From positions 1 to 44,651 of the forward strand of contig CAZWUW010000012.1 of the NCBI GenBank assembly GCA_964636895.1: a DNA stretch of 44,651 nt, given 5' to 3'. Under the pieces are notes generated by a model. The model searched no databases, was not told where the DNA came from, and worked only from the letters and a program-made list of their open reading frames with translations. The position numbers were made by a program, and so were the translations under genes. Each line of letters begins with the position of its first letter. Position 1 is the stretch's first letter. Origin of the DNA: CAZWUW01 sp964636895. Lineage in GTDB: Bacteria > Bacillota > Thermincolia > Thermincolales > CAZWUW01. Below are positions 22,013 to 31,322 of the stretch, in pieces.

Positions 22013-25000
22013 TTATTTTTTATGGCATGTTTCACAGACGGCATAATTGTCCTGTCGCAGCATCTTCTGATTGGCAACATTGACACGGGGCATACCGCCG
22101 GGCTGGGGATAGCCCATATTAAAATTCTTATATGTGCCATGGGCGTAGTGACAGGTACTGCACACAACAGCCGAGCGTTTATCTGGTCCAATGCTCTCGC
22201 CGTCAGCATATACCTGCAGCGGCAGAGTCTCACCGGTTAACGGGTGTTTGGGATACCAATCCCGGTAAGGGTTAGACCTGAAAACACTGTAAACACGGCT
22301 ACCCACCGTCACCGGATGACGGTAATTACTGGCATAAGTACCATCCGTGTGCCAGGCTGAGCCGTCATCATAATCCAGGTGACAGGCGGTACAAAACTCG
22401 GTATTGCCTGCTACCATATACACCTCTTCGCCTACCGCCTGGTCTTTGACAATGGCATAAGCAGTATAATAAACATTGGTCGCAACAAACTTATCATTGG
22501 CCGGGTAAATCGTTTCCCGGATTAACCGGTAGTTGTCATTATCACCGGCATGGGGTTTGTGACAGGTTACACAAGTAAAGGTAAGGAGTTTACCCGGGGC
22601 ACTGCCGTACACAGTGGTATCTACGTTAGACCTGTCATCCACGTTGTGCTTGGAAATGCCGAAATCAGAGCCGATAGGACCGGCCGGGGAATTCTTCCAG
22701 CCGGCGGCTGTTTTCACTTTCCCAGACTGTACGTCATATTTGCTTTGCGTTGCCGCCGTGCCGTGACAGAACAGGCATAAGTCATAATATGTGGACTGCT
22801 TTAACAGGTAAGCTTTTAATCCGGAGTGAGCTACATGACACCCGGCGCACATGCTTGTATCCGGCGAATAATTACCGTGGGCGTTGTCATTTTGATAACG
22901 TGGTCCCAAAAGACTGTCGAATTCGCTCGGATAAGCCCTGATAATAAAGGGTTTACCTCCCTTGGTAATCCTGAAGTAGTAATTTTTATACTTTTCGGCA
23001 TTGCTTAATACCGCCACTGCATTGGTCGTCTCCAAACCGCTAATTATAAGCCCGGAAGTTTGCCAGTTCAGCTTCGCGCCGCTAGGTATAACATCGTTAG
23101 CCCAGTGTACGGTAGAGCCGCCGTTATCATTCCAATATACATTTATGGCAACATTAGCGCCGTTATTGGCATAGCGTACATACGCACCGGCGGGCACATC
23201 ACCCTGATAAACCTTGACCTGTTGGGAAGGAGCGGAGATATTGCCGGCTTTATCCTCCGCAATGACCCGATAATAATATGTACCGGGGATAAAAGCCGTA
23301 CTATAACTGTCTCTCGGCGCGTAAACAGTGTCCAACAAACTGGTACCATCAGGTACAAAACCATTCACGGTAGAACGGTGAATATAATATTTATGGTGGT
23401 CCGGTTCAGTGGACCAATCTAAGGTAAGCTGACCGCTGCCGATAAAATACGACAAAATCGGCGTAAGAATGGCATTATCAATAATTACCGTCCCACCGGA
23501 AACAGGCGCACCTGATGTAACATTACCGGAGAGAGACGTACCCCTTGCCGTTATGGACAAGACCTCACCGTCATTGCCGGCACCGGCGGCAACATTCCAG
23601 GCATAACGCCAGGCGCTGCCGGTCCAGGTAAAGTTTACATTGGTAACATCGTTAGCCGTGCCGGGAGCGTTAATCGTAATCTGGTTATCACCGGCATTAT
23701 TCCTTAAGGTCTCACTGGCATCCATTTTGATATAAACGGTGCCTGCTTTGGTCACCGGTTTGCCGCCTACCGTAAGCAGGGGCTGGGTTAATGCCGCATC
23801 GGCAAAATACTGCAGGCTTAGCACCGGAGCAATATTGTCAACATTGAGATTAGTTACCGTAGCGATTCGGGTATTGAGGGCCTTATCATAAACAGTCAGG
23901 CGGAGGTCATAAAAACCATCCGGTAAACCGGTTGTATTCCAGCTGATTAATGTCGCAGCACTTACCGCAGTAGTCTGGTTGGCACCGATTTGCGTCCAGG
24001 TGCCGGTGCCGGCCGGAGCATACTCCAGCTTATAGTAGTCGAAGGTGGCGGAATCTGTCGCTGTTCCGGTTACGGTCACATTGCCCTTAATCAGCGCACC
24101 GGCAACCGGAGCTGTAATGCTTGCCGCGGGGAGCACCGTGTCTATAGTCGCCGCGCCGCCGGCCGACGGTGCGCCGGTTCTGGTATTGCCTGCGCTGTCA
24201 ATACCGGTAACAGACATAGATATTGTATTCCCATCATTGCCACCCGTTACATTCCAAGCATATTTCCAGGCGTTGTTGACCTCATCCCAGATAAAGTTCT
24301 GGTTAGTCAAATCATTGGCCGCACCCGGCGCATCAATTGTTAATATATGGCTGCCGGCAACTGCCGACAGAGCCTCGTTCGCCACCAGCCTGACATAGAC
24401 AATACCGGCTTTAGCCACCGGTCGGCCCAAAAAAGTAAGCAGCGGGTTGACCAGGTTGGCGTCCTGGTAATACTCCAGGCTCAGTGTAGGCTGGACACTG
24501 TCAATATACACCTTGCCGCCGGACGCGACCTTTGTGTGCCCGATTAGGTCGGTACCCCTTACTGTAATAGAAGTTGTTTCCCCGTCATTGCCGCTGTTAA
24601 CCGTCCAATTATATCTCCAGGCACTGCCGGTCCAGGTAAAATTAGCGCCGGTAACATCATTGACCGTCCCGGGCGCATTGATGGTGATTTGGTTATCGCC
24701 GGCGTTATTCCGTAGTGTTTCATTAGGCACCAGCTTAACATATACCGTCGCCCCCCCCCTGGCATAAACCCTGCCGCCAACCGTTTGCAGCGGTTGGGTT
24801 AAAGCAGCATCCGCATAATATTCTACACTAATGGCCGGGGCTGTCCGGTCGACATAGATGGTTTGCACAACTGTGTTTGCACTTATATTGTTTTTGCCGT
24901 CCACGGCCTGGGCATAAACCGAATATGTACCCTCCGCCGGGCTCCACAGGTACGACCAGGCGCCGTTAGTGACAGTGCCGGAATCAGGAACGATGTCAGA

Positions 25001-25816
25001 CCCAATCAACGTCCCGGCCCCATGATAAAAATTCATACTGCTGCTGCCGGTCTGTTCAGCATCAGAGTTATCGGTAGCGGCAGCCTGCAAATTGATACTG
25101 CCTGCACTGGTACGAAAAGGAGTGGGGTTGCCGCTGGGTGAAGACCAGGTGGTAACAGGGGCGGTCTTATCGTAGTAAATTCGAACATAAATGTGATCAA
25201 TGCGCAGGTAGGTAGGAATAGCATCCCCGTCTGCGGTATTCTCCATCTGCAATTGAAAATTTCCGTTCACATCAAAATAATTAGTATAATCACCGACCGG
25301 AAAAGTAAAGGTAAAAGCCGTATCCGTGTTGCTGGCAATAGTTACCGGCGCCGTCGCCGAGGCCAGGTCATAGAAACTGTTACTGTAATTATATAGTTTA
25401 AACTGAAAGGTTTTACTCCCGCTTGAGGCAAAAGTATTGTTACCGGCTGCCCATTCGCCAAGCACCTGAATATATGTAACCTTAGCCCCGGTAGACTCGG
25501 TGACAGTATTCAATTGGTTCCATCCGGTAAAGTTCCACGACAGGCCGTTGGTTAAATCGGCAGATTCCATGAGGGTAAGGTACTGATTGTTGCTGGTTGT
25601 TGCCTGGGTATTGGTGAATGTACCGGCCGCCACAGAAGCCGTATTAACTGCGGAACCGTTAGCGGTCAGGAATTTATTCCCGGAAAGAGATGCCGATACC
25701 CATAACATATTATAAATAAAATAACCCGCCCCAACAGCAACAAAAACTGCAAGCGCAACTAACATCTTTACAAGACTCCGCTTACTGATTTGTTTTTGCT
25801 GGTGTGTCGATTCCAT
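22013..25816 (-). CDS. Hexaheme cytochrome with long Ig-like N-terminal extension, module B
   Basis: 1267 residues from the ATG at 25816 (AGGGGG eight bases upstream; GTG at 25825 is the alternative). Signal/anchor LVKMLVALAVFVAVGAGYFI, about 190 residues of beta-rich sequence, then Ig-like repeats to about 835. Three of these share a unit beginning SLEYY/LQYFADAAL and containing APGT-NDVT-NFTWTGSAWRY. A fibronectin type III-like segment precedes a C-terminal unit of about 385 residues that is homologous over its whole length to the 430-residue cytochrome at 38966-40258. Six heme motifs from about residue 987: CAGCH, CLFCH, CVTCH, CTACH, CSTCH, CETCH, ending CHKK. Extra conserved His follow several motifs (CHVAH, CHKPH, CHYAH, NYRHPV) as expected for bis-His hemes. 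Probable extracellular electron carrier or filament subunit with an adhesin-like stalk. Confidence 0.92.
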   Translation of the reverse strand: MESTHQQKQISKRSLVKMLVALAVFVAVGAGYFIYNMLWVSASLSGNKFLTANGSAVNTASVAAGTFTNTQATTSNNQYLTLMESADLTNGLSWNFTGWNQLNTVTESTGAKVTYIQVLGEWAAGNNTFASSGSKTFQFKLYNYSNSFYDLASATAPVTIASNTDTAFTFTFPVGDYTNYFDVNGNFQLQMENTADGDAIPTYLRIDHIYVRIYYDKTAPVTTWSSPSGNPTPFRTSAGSINLQAAATDNSDAEQTGSSSMNFYHGAGTLIGSDIVPDSGTVTNGAWSYLWSPAEGTYSVYAQAVDGKNNISANTVVQTIYVDRTAPAISVEYYADAALTQPLQTVGGRVYARGGATVYVKLVPNETLRNNAGDNQITINAPGTVNDVTGANFTWTGSAWRYNWTVNSGNDGETTSITVRGTDLIGHTKVASGGKVYIDSVQPTLSLEYYQDANLVNPLLTFLGRPVAKAGIVYVRLVANEALSAVAGSHILTIDAPGAANDLTNQNFIWDEVNNAWKYAWNVTGGNDGNTISMSVTGIDSAGNTRTGAPSAGGAATIDTVLPAASITAPVAGALIKGNVTVTGTATDSATFDYYKLEYAPAGTGTWTQIGANQTTAVSAATLISWNTTGLPDGFYDLRLTVYDKALNTRIATVTNLNVDNIAPVLSLQYFADAALTQPLLTVGGKPVTKAGTVYIKMDASETLRNNAGDNQITINAPGTANDVTNVNFTWTGSAWRYAWNVAAGAGNDGEVLSITARGTSLSGNVTSGAPVSGGTVIIDNAILTPILSYFIGSGQLTLDWSTEPDHHKYYIHRSTVNGFVPDGTSLLDTVYAPRDSYSTAFIPGTYYYRVIAEDKAGNISAPSQQVKVYQGDVPAGAYVRYANNGANVAINVYWNDNGGSTVHWANDVIPSGAKLNWQTSGLIISGLETTNAVAVLSNAEKYKNYYFRITKGGKPFIIRAYPSEFDSLLGPRYQNDNAHGNYSPDTSMCAGCHVAHSGLKAYLLKQSTYYDLCLFCHGTAATQSKYDVQSGKVKTAAGWKNSPAGPIGSDFGISKHNVDDRSNVDTTVYGSAPGKLLTFTCVTCHKPHAGDNDNYRLIRETIYPANDKFVATNVYYTAYAIVKDQAVGEEVYMVAGNTEFCTACHLDYDDGSAWHTDGTYASNYRHPVTVGSRVYSVFRSNPYRDWYPKHPLTGETLPLQVYADGESIGPDKRSAVVCSTCHYAHGTYKNFNMGYPQPGGMPRVNVANQKMLRQDNYAVCETCHKK

Positions 25817-25846
25817 AGTCCCCACCCCCTAAACCAAGCGAACCGG

Positions 25847-26824
25847 TTAATAGCCCCATACGACCACGCGATTATTGGCCCAATCGGCAATATAAATCCT
25901 ACCGCTTTCATCAACATCAATACCGTTGGGGTACATCATCGCCCCGTTGTCATTGCCTTTTTTACCAAAGCTAAACAGGTATTCTCCTGCCGAATCAAAT
26001 ACGCGCACCGAGCTGGACATGCTGTCCACCACGAAAAGCCTGCCCCGCTTATCCACGGCAATGCCCCGCACCATGGCAAATCCGGAATCTTCACGATCCG
26101 AAGGCGTTTTAATAAACTTGCTGCCGACACCACTTTTATTGTCCAGCGGAAATACTGTTATATCCTTGCTCCCGGCGCTGGCGATAAAAACCCGGTTGTT
26201 TTTCTCGTCTATAGCTATGCCATGTGGATAAGCAACCGGACCAATTGTCCTGTGAAGTTTTCCCTGTTTATTTAACACTACCACTTTGCCGCCGGATAAA
26301 TCACCAATATAAATGTTGCCTTTAGCATCTATCTGCAGAGGACCCGGTTTTTCAATGCCATATTCATTAGGCTGGCTAAAGACAGCGCTCAAATACTCCC
26401 CTTTGGCCGAAAACCTCTGCACCCGGAGGTTGCCGGCCTCGGCCACCAGCAGGTCCCCGCCGGATGTACGAGTTACCCCATAAGGAAATGACAATTTGCC
26501 GGGTGCGCTGCCAAAACCGCCAAAGGAAAATAAATATTCGCCCTGCCAATTGAAAACATCAATGGTGTGTCCTTCCGTGTTTGAAATATAAATCAGTTTT
26601 TCCACATCATCAAAAAAAACATTCATCGGCCTTACTAACCTGACACCAATGGCACCATGTATATTAAACAGGAATTTCGGCCGCTGAAAATCTGCCATCA
26701 ACGGCAGGATAGTTGTGCCCGCCGGCACTACACGGCTATACAAGTAATAGTAAAAACCGCCAATCAGCATGACCAACGCCACCAATAGCGCATAGAAATA
26801 TTTCAGTTTTATCGCTTTAATCAT
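25847..26824 (-). CDS. Membrane-anchored NHL-repeat beta-propeller protein, first of module B
   Basis: 325 residues from the ATG at 26824, chosen over the ATG at 26845 because AAAGGTGG lies six bases before it. Helix FYALLVALVMLIGGFYYYLY, then six NHL repeats from VRPMNVFFDDVEKLIYISNT to the last repeat, which ends DWANNRVVVWGY. That ending is nearly the same as in the module A protein at 40285-41268 (DWANNRVEVWGY), and both sit between a TPR gene and a hexaheme gene. They are therefore positional counterparts from one duplication. Confidence 0.9.
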   Translation of the reverse strand: MIKAIKLKYFYALLVALVMLIGGFYYYLYSRVVPAGTTILPLMADFQRPKFLFNIHGAIGVRLVRPMNVFFDDVEKLIYISNTEGHTIDVFNWQGEYLFSFGGFGSAPGKLSFPYGVTRTSGGDLLVAEAGNLRVQRFSAKGEYLSAVFSQPNEYGIEKPGPLQIDAKGNIYIGDLSGGKVVVLNKQGKLHRTIGPVAYPHGIAIDEKNNRVFIASAGSKDITVFPLDNKSGVGSKFIKTPSDREDSGFAMVRGIAVDKRGRLFVVDSMSSSVRVFDSAGEYLFSFGKKGNDNGAMMYPNGIDVDESGRIYIADWANNRVVVWGY

Positions 26825-26855
26825 CTTTAACCACCTTTGGAACATACTGTCTGGA

Positions 26856-27533
26856 TTATTTAGTCAAACGCCGGACCGCTGCTTCCGCTTCCGGATAATT
26901 AATGCCCCGGCGGACAGCCTGCCGATATGCCTCCAAAGCCTTATTACGATCTCCCAGCCTTTCGTACGCCTTACCAATATAGTAATGAATTACCGGGTAT
27001 GCCGGGTCACGTTTTACCGCTTGCTCAAGATGGTTGAGGGCTGGTCGGTAATCCTTCGTTTCAAAATAACTTTTACCAAGGAAAAAGTTTGCTTTGCCGG
27101 TTTCAAAACCGGGGTGCGCTTTTACCAGCTTATCTAAGAGGGTTATCGCCTCCCGGTATTCGCCCCGGTCACTCAGCATCATTCCCAGGTTAAGCATGAC
27201 CTCCCGGTCACCGGGAAACTGTTCTAACACTTTTCTGGCCAGTGCTATACCTTCCTTGGTTTCACCTTTAAGATATAAATTGGTAGCCAGTTCCATAACC
27301 GCAGCCCGGTCATCCGGATGCTTAAGCAGAATTTCCTTAAGCTCCGCAATGCGATAATCATAATAACCGGGCTTTGCCGGGCTAAATAAACTGTCGCCAA
27401 ACCAATAGCCGGCAACAACCAGCATAACGGCCGTCAGCAGCAAAACCACAAATGCTTTTTTAACACTGATACGAGCATCAGTGTCAATAAGTTTAATATT
27501 GAAAAAATTTTCCAGATAAGCGCCTAATCCCAC
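26856..27533 (-). CDS. Membrane-anchored TPR protein, first gene of module B
   Basis: 225 residues from GTG at 27533, with AGGAGAGG six bases upstream; the open frame to 27554 would include that SD. A cytoplasmic head of about 30 residues (MGLGAYLENFFNIKL) precedes one helix (AFVVLLLTAVMLVVAGYWFG). Four to five tetratricopeptide repeats follow, including AVMELATNLYLKGETKEGIA, ANFFLGKSYFETKDYRPALN and VIHYYIGKAYERLGDRNKAL. TPR arrays are protein-binding scaffolds; here they would face outward and might guide secretion or assembly of the cytochromes encoded behind. The head and layout match the module A copy at 41308-41991 (MNLGQKINNLLEYKI). Confidence 0.87.
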   Translation of the reverse strand: MGLGAYLENFFNIKLIDTDARISVKKAFVVLLLTAVMLVVAGYWFGDSLFSPAKPGYYDYRIAELKEILLKHPDDRAAVMELATNLYLKGETKEGIALARKVLEQFPGDREVMLNLGMMLSDRGEYREAITLLDKLVKAHPGFETGKANFFLGKSYFETKDYRPALNHLEQAVKRDPAYPVIHYYIGKAYERLGDRNKALEAYRQAVRRGINYPEAEAAVRRLTK

Positions 27534-27626
27534 ACAGTTCCTCTCCTGTAGCACTATTTATAGCCCACAATGATTACAAATTCTATAATTTATATAATTA
27601 GACATGTAGGGGATTATTTCCTTTTC

Positions 27627-27663
27627 TTTTTTTAATTTTTTTCGATTTTTTTCGACTTTTTTT
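27627..27663. other. Four phased A/T tracts (probable intrinsically bent DNA) in the leader of module B
   Basis: Four runs of seven T (27627-27633, 27636-27642, 27646-27652, 27657-27663) start 9, 10 and 11 bases apart, close to one helical turn. Read on the minus strand they are A tracts upstream of module B and downstream of the module A terminator. Such phasing bends DNA and can act as an UP-like promoter element. I found no convincing -35/-10 pair between them and the TPR start; TATAAA-like and TATAGAAT stretches occur. Confidence 0.6.
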
Positions 27664-27671
27664 CTTTTGTT

Positions 27672-27706
27672 AAACGAAAAAAGCAAGAGATCGTAATCCC
27701 TTGCTC
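27672..27706 (-). terminator. Intrinsic terminator ending module A
   Basis: On the minus strand AGCAAGGGAT (27696-27705) pairs with ATCTCTTGCT (27682-27691) across the loop TACG, with one G-U pair, and is followed by a short T tract (27677-27681). It lies about 60 bases after the stop of the LuxE-like gene and separates the two modules. Confidence 0.75.
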
Positions 27707-27766
27707 TGAAACTTCTATTTTACAGCAACCATTTTCATTCCCCGGCAACATTACCGGTCAGCATAA

Positions 27767-29077
27767 CTACTCCTTCTTTTTAAGCAGACCCTGCAGTCTC
27801 AAAAACGGGCACATTTTTTTAAGTTTTTCCAGACGTTCCTGGGGCAGGTGGTCAAACATTTTCCCGTGCGGCGAGTTATCCAGCATTTCATTAGCCGCTG
27901 TAGTGCTACCTTCCGACTGTTCGTGCAGCATTTTTTCCGCGGTGGTAGCACAAGTCTGACCGCTGATCATGCTGTGCAATGCGGTGCCGGCTGCTGTTCC
28001 CTTTATGTCTGCCCGACCGATAATCTCAAACCCGCCAGCCGTTTCATAGCCAAGATTATCTGTCTGCACAACCATCACATTGGCCCGGTTAACCAGGTCG
28101 TAATGACGCAAAATACCGATTTGCCCCCGCTCAAGCCGCTCCCCTGTTTGCGGATGCACCACAATAGTTCTGGTCCAGGGCGGACACTCCTTAAACCTGG
28201 GCACACCTTTGCTGCCAAGAGAATGATTGCGTAAAATGTTATCAAAATAGTTGGTAGCACTTTCCACTGTACCAAGTGTGTTCACACATAATTCCGGCGG
28301 AACTCCCAGGAATTCCGAACACATGCCAAGATACTCCTCACGCGAGCACTCACCAAAGGTGCCCATATAGCCGCCGCCGTCACATATTCTGCTGCCGGGC
28401 GGCAAGCTAAACTTCAAGCCCTGGTCGCGGAAAAAATTAAACATATAAACAAAACCGGAAGTTGCCCCAACTATCGCTACCGGCCTGCAGGATTCTTCCG
28501 ACTCCTGCAGTGCTGCAAACAATTGCTCCCACTCCATACCTTCAGGTGATATCAGATACCGGCTGTCTTCCGTACCAAAATACTGCCGCATCTGTTCCAG
28601 CCCGGTTGCCATCCCCATTGCCGGTGCTACCTTGGGTGACGGCACCATCAGTAGAATTCGCATTTTTTCGATATCAGGAAATAAATATTCCTTGGTCATT
28701 ATCCGATTGGCCAAAAAATACATTTCAACACACCGCTTGTCCCGGTATATCTTGCCAGGATTAGCGGGATTACTCGTTCCACTGGTCATTAAAGCCAGCT
28801 CCGTTTCATGAAGCGGAAAAGCTGCCAACACCATTTTTTTAAAATCCGCCGTGGGCACCGCCGGTATTTCCTGCCACGCTTTAACGGTAGCAGGGCTAAT
28901 CCCTTTTTCCTGGCATAGCTTTTTGTAGTATTCGATGTTATGGAACTGAACAGCAAATTCCCGCAGTGCCAATTCATTAAACAGCTCATCATTAGCCCCG
29001 GTTAAGCCGTTTTGAATGAATCCGTACAGGTCACTGTCCAGTTTTTCCACGAATGCGGAGTTGAATGAGTAGTCCAA
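27767..29077 (-). CDS. LuxE-like acyl-protein synthetase (adenylate-forming enzyme)
   Basis: 436 residues from TTG at 29077, with GGGGGG eight bases upstream. The middle carries ALMTSGTSNPANPGKI, the Ser/Thr/Gly-rich ATP-binding loop of the LuxE/phenylacetate-CoA ligase group, followed by MVPSPKVAPAMGMATG, VGATSGFVYMF and ICDGGGYMG, all typical of LuxE (acyl-protein synthetase). LuxE enzymes activate a fatty acid with ATP and pass it to a protein Cys. The residues from about 360 on (many Ser, Thr, Ala, with TCATTAEKMLHEQ) look unlike other family members and may be a linker. No luxC reductase gene is nearby. As last gene of module A, about 70 bases after ccsA, its link to cytochromes is unknown; acyl-modification of a cluster protein is one possibility. 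Confidence 0.82.
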   Translation of the reverse strand: MDYSFNSAFVEKLDSDLYGFIQNGLTGANDELFNELALREFAVQFHNIEYYKKLCQEKGISPATVKAWQEIPAVPTADFKKMVLAAFPLHETELALMTSGTSNPANPGKIYRDKRCVEMYFLANRIMTKEYLFPDIEKMRILLMVPSPKVAPAMGMATGLEQMRQYFGTEDSRYLISPEGMEWEQLFAALQESEESCRPVAIVGATSGFVYMFNFFRDQGLKFSLPPGSRICDGGGYMGTFGECSREEYLGMCSEFLGVPPELCVNTLGTVESATNYFDNILRNHSLGSKGVPRFKECPPWTRTIVVHPQTGERLERGQIGILRHYDLVNRANVMVVQTDNLGYETAGGFEIIGRADIKGTAAGTALHSMISGQTCATTAEKMLHEQSEGSTTAANEMLDNSPHGKMFDHLPQERLEKLKKMCPFLRLQGLLKKKE

Positions 29078-29146
29078 TATTGATTCCCCCCTAAATGACT
29101 TTAGATGTTTAGTAAATATCGTTGTAGCTCAATTTAAGTGTTTTTT

Positions 29147-29980
29147 TTAAAAATCCATATAATTCGAATGATTGGTTACATAAAAAACACCTAAACCAAT
29201 CAACGAGAACACCAAGACCGCAAATGCTGCCAAGCTATACCAGGCCGCTCTGATACCATTCCATCCATGCATCCTTCTAAGGTGCAAATAAATACCATAA
29301 ACCATCCATGAAATCAAAGACCAAACCTCAACGGGGTCCCAGCTCCAGTAATTGCCCCAGGCGTTATTAGCCCATATGGCCCCGGAAGCAATCATTATCC
29401 CAATCATAATAAACCCAAACCCGATAAGGCGGTAGCTAAGCTCATCGATGTACGACATATCCGGCAACCGGCTTTTCCACCACTTGGTTAGACTGCTCTG
29501 CCGGTTAAGCATCAGGTATATCCCGGCCAGGGCTGTTCCTATCATACAAGAGCCATAAGCAAGCTTGGCAAAATAAACATGTACAAAAAGCCAAAAGGTC
29601 TTAAAAGTCTCCGGTAAAGATGTGATTTCCGTAGCTGCTAAAACGCCCATGCCCAATAACAAAAAGGAAACCGGCATTACCAACGTACCCAGAGGCCTTA
29701 GCGCGGTCATGCGCCATAGAAGTATAACGAAAATCAGCATTGCCGTCCAGATTAGCGATGAATATATTTCATATCTGCCCAGGTAAGGACCGTGCCCCGT
29801 GTTATACCACCGCACTGCCAAAGCAGCAGTATGAATTAGAAAACCTCCAATGGACACAAAATATCCTTGGTCAATGAAGCTCTTTTTTTTAAAAACAAAG
29901 CCGTAACCATATAAGCAAGCACTAATAACATACACGGCCACTGCTGCCCAGTGCAAGCCAATTTCTATTTGTTGACTCAT
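29147..29980 (-). CDS. ccsA: CcsA/ResC-type cytochrome c synthase subunit, module A
   Basis: 277 residues with about eight membrane helices, the tryptophan-rich motif WGNYWSWDPVEVWSLISW, and His-bearing stretches LIHTAALAVRW and FWLFVHVYFAKLAYGSC. ATG at 29980 overlaps the resB stop as ATGA, and GGAGGT lies seven bases upstream, so resB and ccsA are translationally coupled. It forms the CcsBA heme exporter/ligase with the ResB encoded just before. It differs from the module B copy mainly in the first 50 residues and the loop before the last helices. Confidence 0.93.
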   Translation of the reverse strand: MSQQIEIGLHWAAVAVYVISACLYGYGFVFKKKSFIDQGYFVSIGGFLIHTAALAVRWYNTGHGPYLGRYEIYSSLIWTAMLIFVILLWRMTALRPLGTLVMPVSFLLLGMGVLAATEITSLPETFKTFWLFVHVYFAKLAYGSCMIGTALAGIYLMLNRQSSLTKWWKSRLPDMSYIDELSYRLIGFGFIMIGIMIASGAIWANNAWGNYWSWDPVEVWSLISWMVYGIYLHLRRMHGWNGIRAAWYSLAAFAVLVFSLIGLGVFYVTNHSNYMDF

Positions 29981-31305
29981 GACAGGACCTCCTTTGACAG
30001 CAATTTGACAATTTCTTTTTTAATCTTCTCTTGTCGTTGCAAAAACACCTGCTTATACCGTAATGTGTACCCGCCGAACCTTACTTTCACGCAACCATCT
30101 GTTGAAACAATAACTACCCTTACATATTGCGGCACCCATAAATATAATAGGGCCAGACCCAGGCAACTAACAGCAAACCCGGCATATATGACATAAAGGC
30201 CGGTTCTCAAATAAGCTATGAGACTTATCCAGAAGCTATAATCCGCAAACTTTATTGCTGCTCTTTGATCAAAGAATACTGTCTGTCCCAGCGGAACAAT
30301 ATCGTCAAAAATCTGCTTGCTTTTACCGTTTTCATTTTTTTTGACCAGCAATTTAATTGCCGGTCGATCCGGTTTATATGATATCTTTTGCGGTTCTAAC
30401 CGGTAAGATTTTAAATCCGGGATAAAGCTAATTGTAAGATGATAAGGAGTTCCTGCTAACTGCAGGGCTTCTTTATATTCATCCGATTCTTTGTGTATAA
30501 ATGTCGACAATCCAATTTTAATAGGAGTTTGCTGATTATTATAAGTGAAAAGCGTTTCTGCATAATACCCAAAATTCTCAAAGTGGAAATTCCATAATTT
30601 ATATGCCAAAGGCTTGCCCTTAATAACATCCGCTCGCAAAACTTCAAGGCCATCAACAAGAATAGATATATCGCCGCCGGCGAAAACTCCATATTGCTTA
30701 TATTCAGGCTTGATTCCGTGCAGAAAAACGGCAAACCTGTGCTCGCCTGGTTGATATAATGGGCCAAAATCAGTATACTTGAACGCAGTCGGGCGGTCCT
30801 CAAAGAGTTCCCCCTCCTGCAAATTGATTCTACCACTAAAAGAAAAACCGGCCTCAATAATGGCACCGACACAAATTAGAATAAGCCCGATATGAAAAAT
30901 TACGGAACTCCATTCACCGGTTCTATGTTTACCTCCGATAATCTCATTGTCGCTGACCGCTCGACATCTGAACCGGTGTTGCCTTAAAAGGTCGGTTATC
31001 TTTTCAGCAGAAAAATCCTCACAAACACCGGAAATATCCGTAATTTCCTCCAGCCTATGCGGGGACTTATCGCTTCGCTTTATTATACCGGTTATTTGTT
31101 TAATTGTACAAAAAAACAAATTAATCAACAAAATTACAATTACGACAATGAAAAACCAGGTCTTGAAAAAGTCGCTAGTTTTTATGCCCAAGGGTTTTAC
31201 CCAGGGATTGACACCCAAAACCAATAAAGATGCAATGACAATCAGCAGTGACAACGCCAGGACCGGTGAGGCCAGCTGAATAAGCAGTTTTTTAAGAACT
31301 GTCAA
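29977..31305 (-). CDS. resB: ResB/Ccs1-type cytochrome c synthase subunit, module A
   Basis: 442 residues, TTG start at 31305 with GGGGGAGG six bases upstream. Helices at about 10-30 (ASPVLALSLLIVIASLLVLG) and 45-65 (WFFIVVIVILLINLFFC), a third with the family His (VIFHIGLILICVGAIIEAG), an outer domain, and a final helix (LYVIYAGFAVSCLGLALLYL). After CTIKQITG the sequence parallels CTVKQVRK of the module B copy. The outer domain is much more divergent between the two copies than the helices, which would fit adaptation to different substrates. Confidence 0.92.
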   Translation of the reverse strand: MTVLKKLLIQLASPVLALSLLIVIASLLVLGVNPWVKPLGIKTSDFFKTWFFIVVIVILLINLFFCTIKQITGIIKRSDKSPHRLEEITDISGVCEDFSAEKITDLLRQHRFRCRAVSDNEIIGGKHRTGEWSSVIFHIGLILICVGAIIEAGFSFSGRINLQEGELFEDRPTAFKYTDFGPLYQPGEHRFAVFLHGIKPEYKQYGVFAGGDISILVDGLEVLRADVIKGKPLAYKLWNFHFENFGYYAETLFTYNNQQTPIKIGLSTFIHKESDEYKEALQLAGTPYHLTISFIPDLKSYRLEPQKISYKPDRPAIKLLVKKNENGKSKQIFDDIVPLGQTVFFDQRAAIKFADYSFWISLIAYLRTGLYVIYAGFAVSCLGLALLYLWVPQYVRVVIVSTDGCVKVRFGGYTLRYKQVFLQRQEKIKKEIVKLLSKEVLS

Positions 31306-31322
31306 ACTGATCCTCCCCCGTC

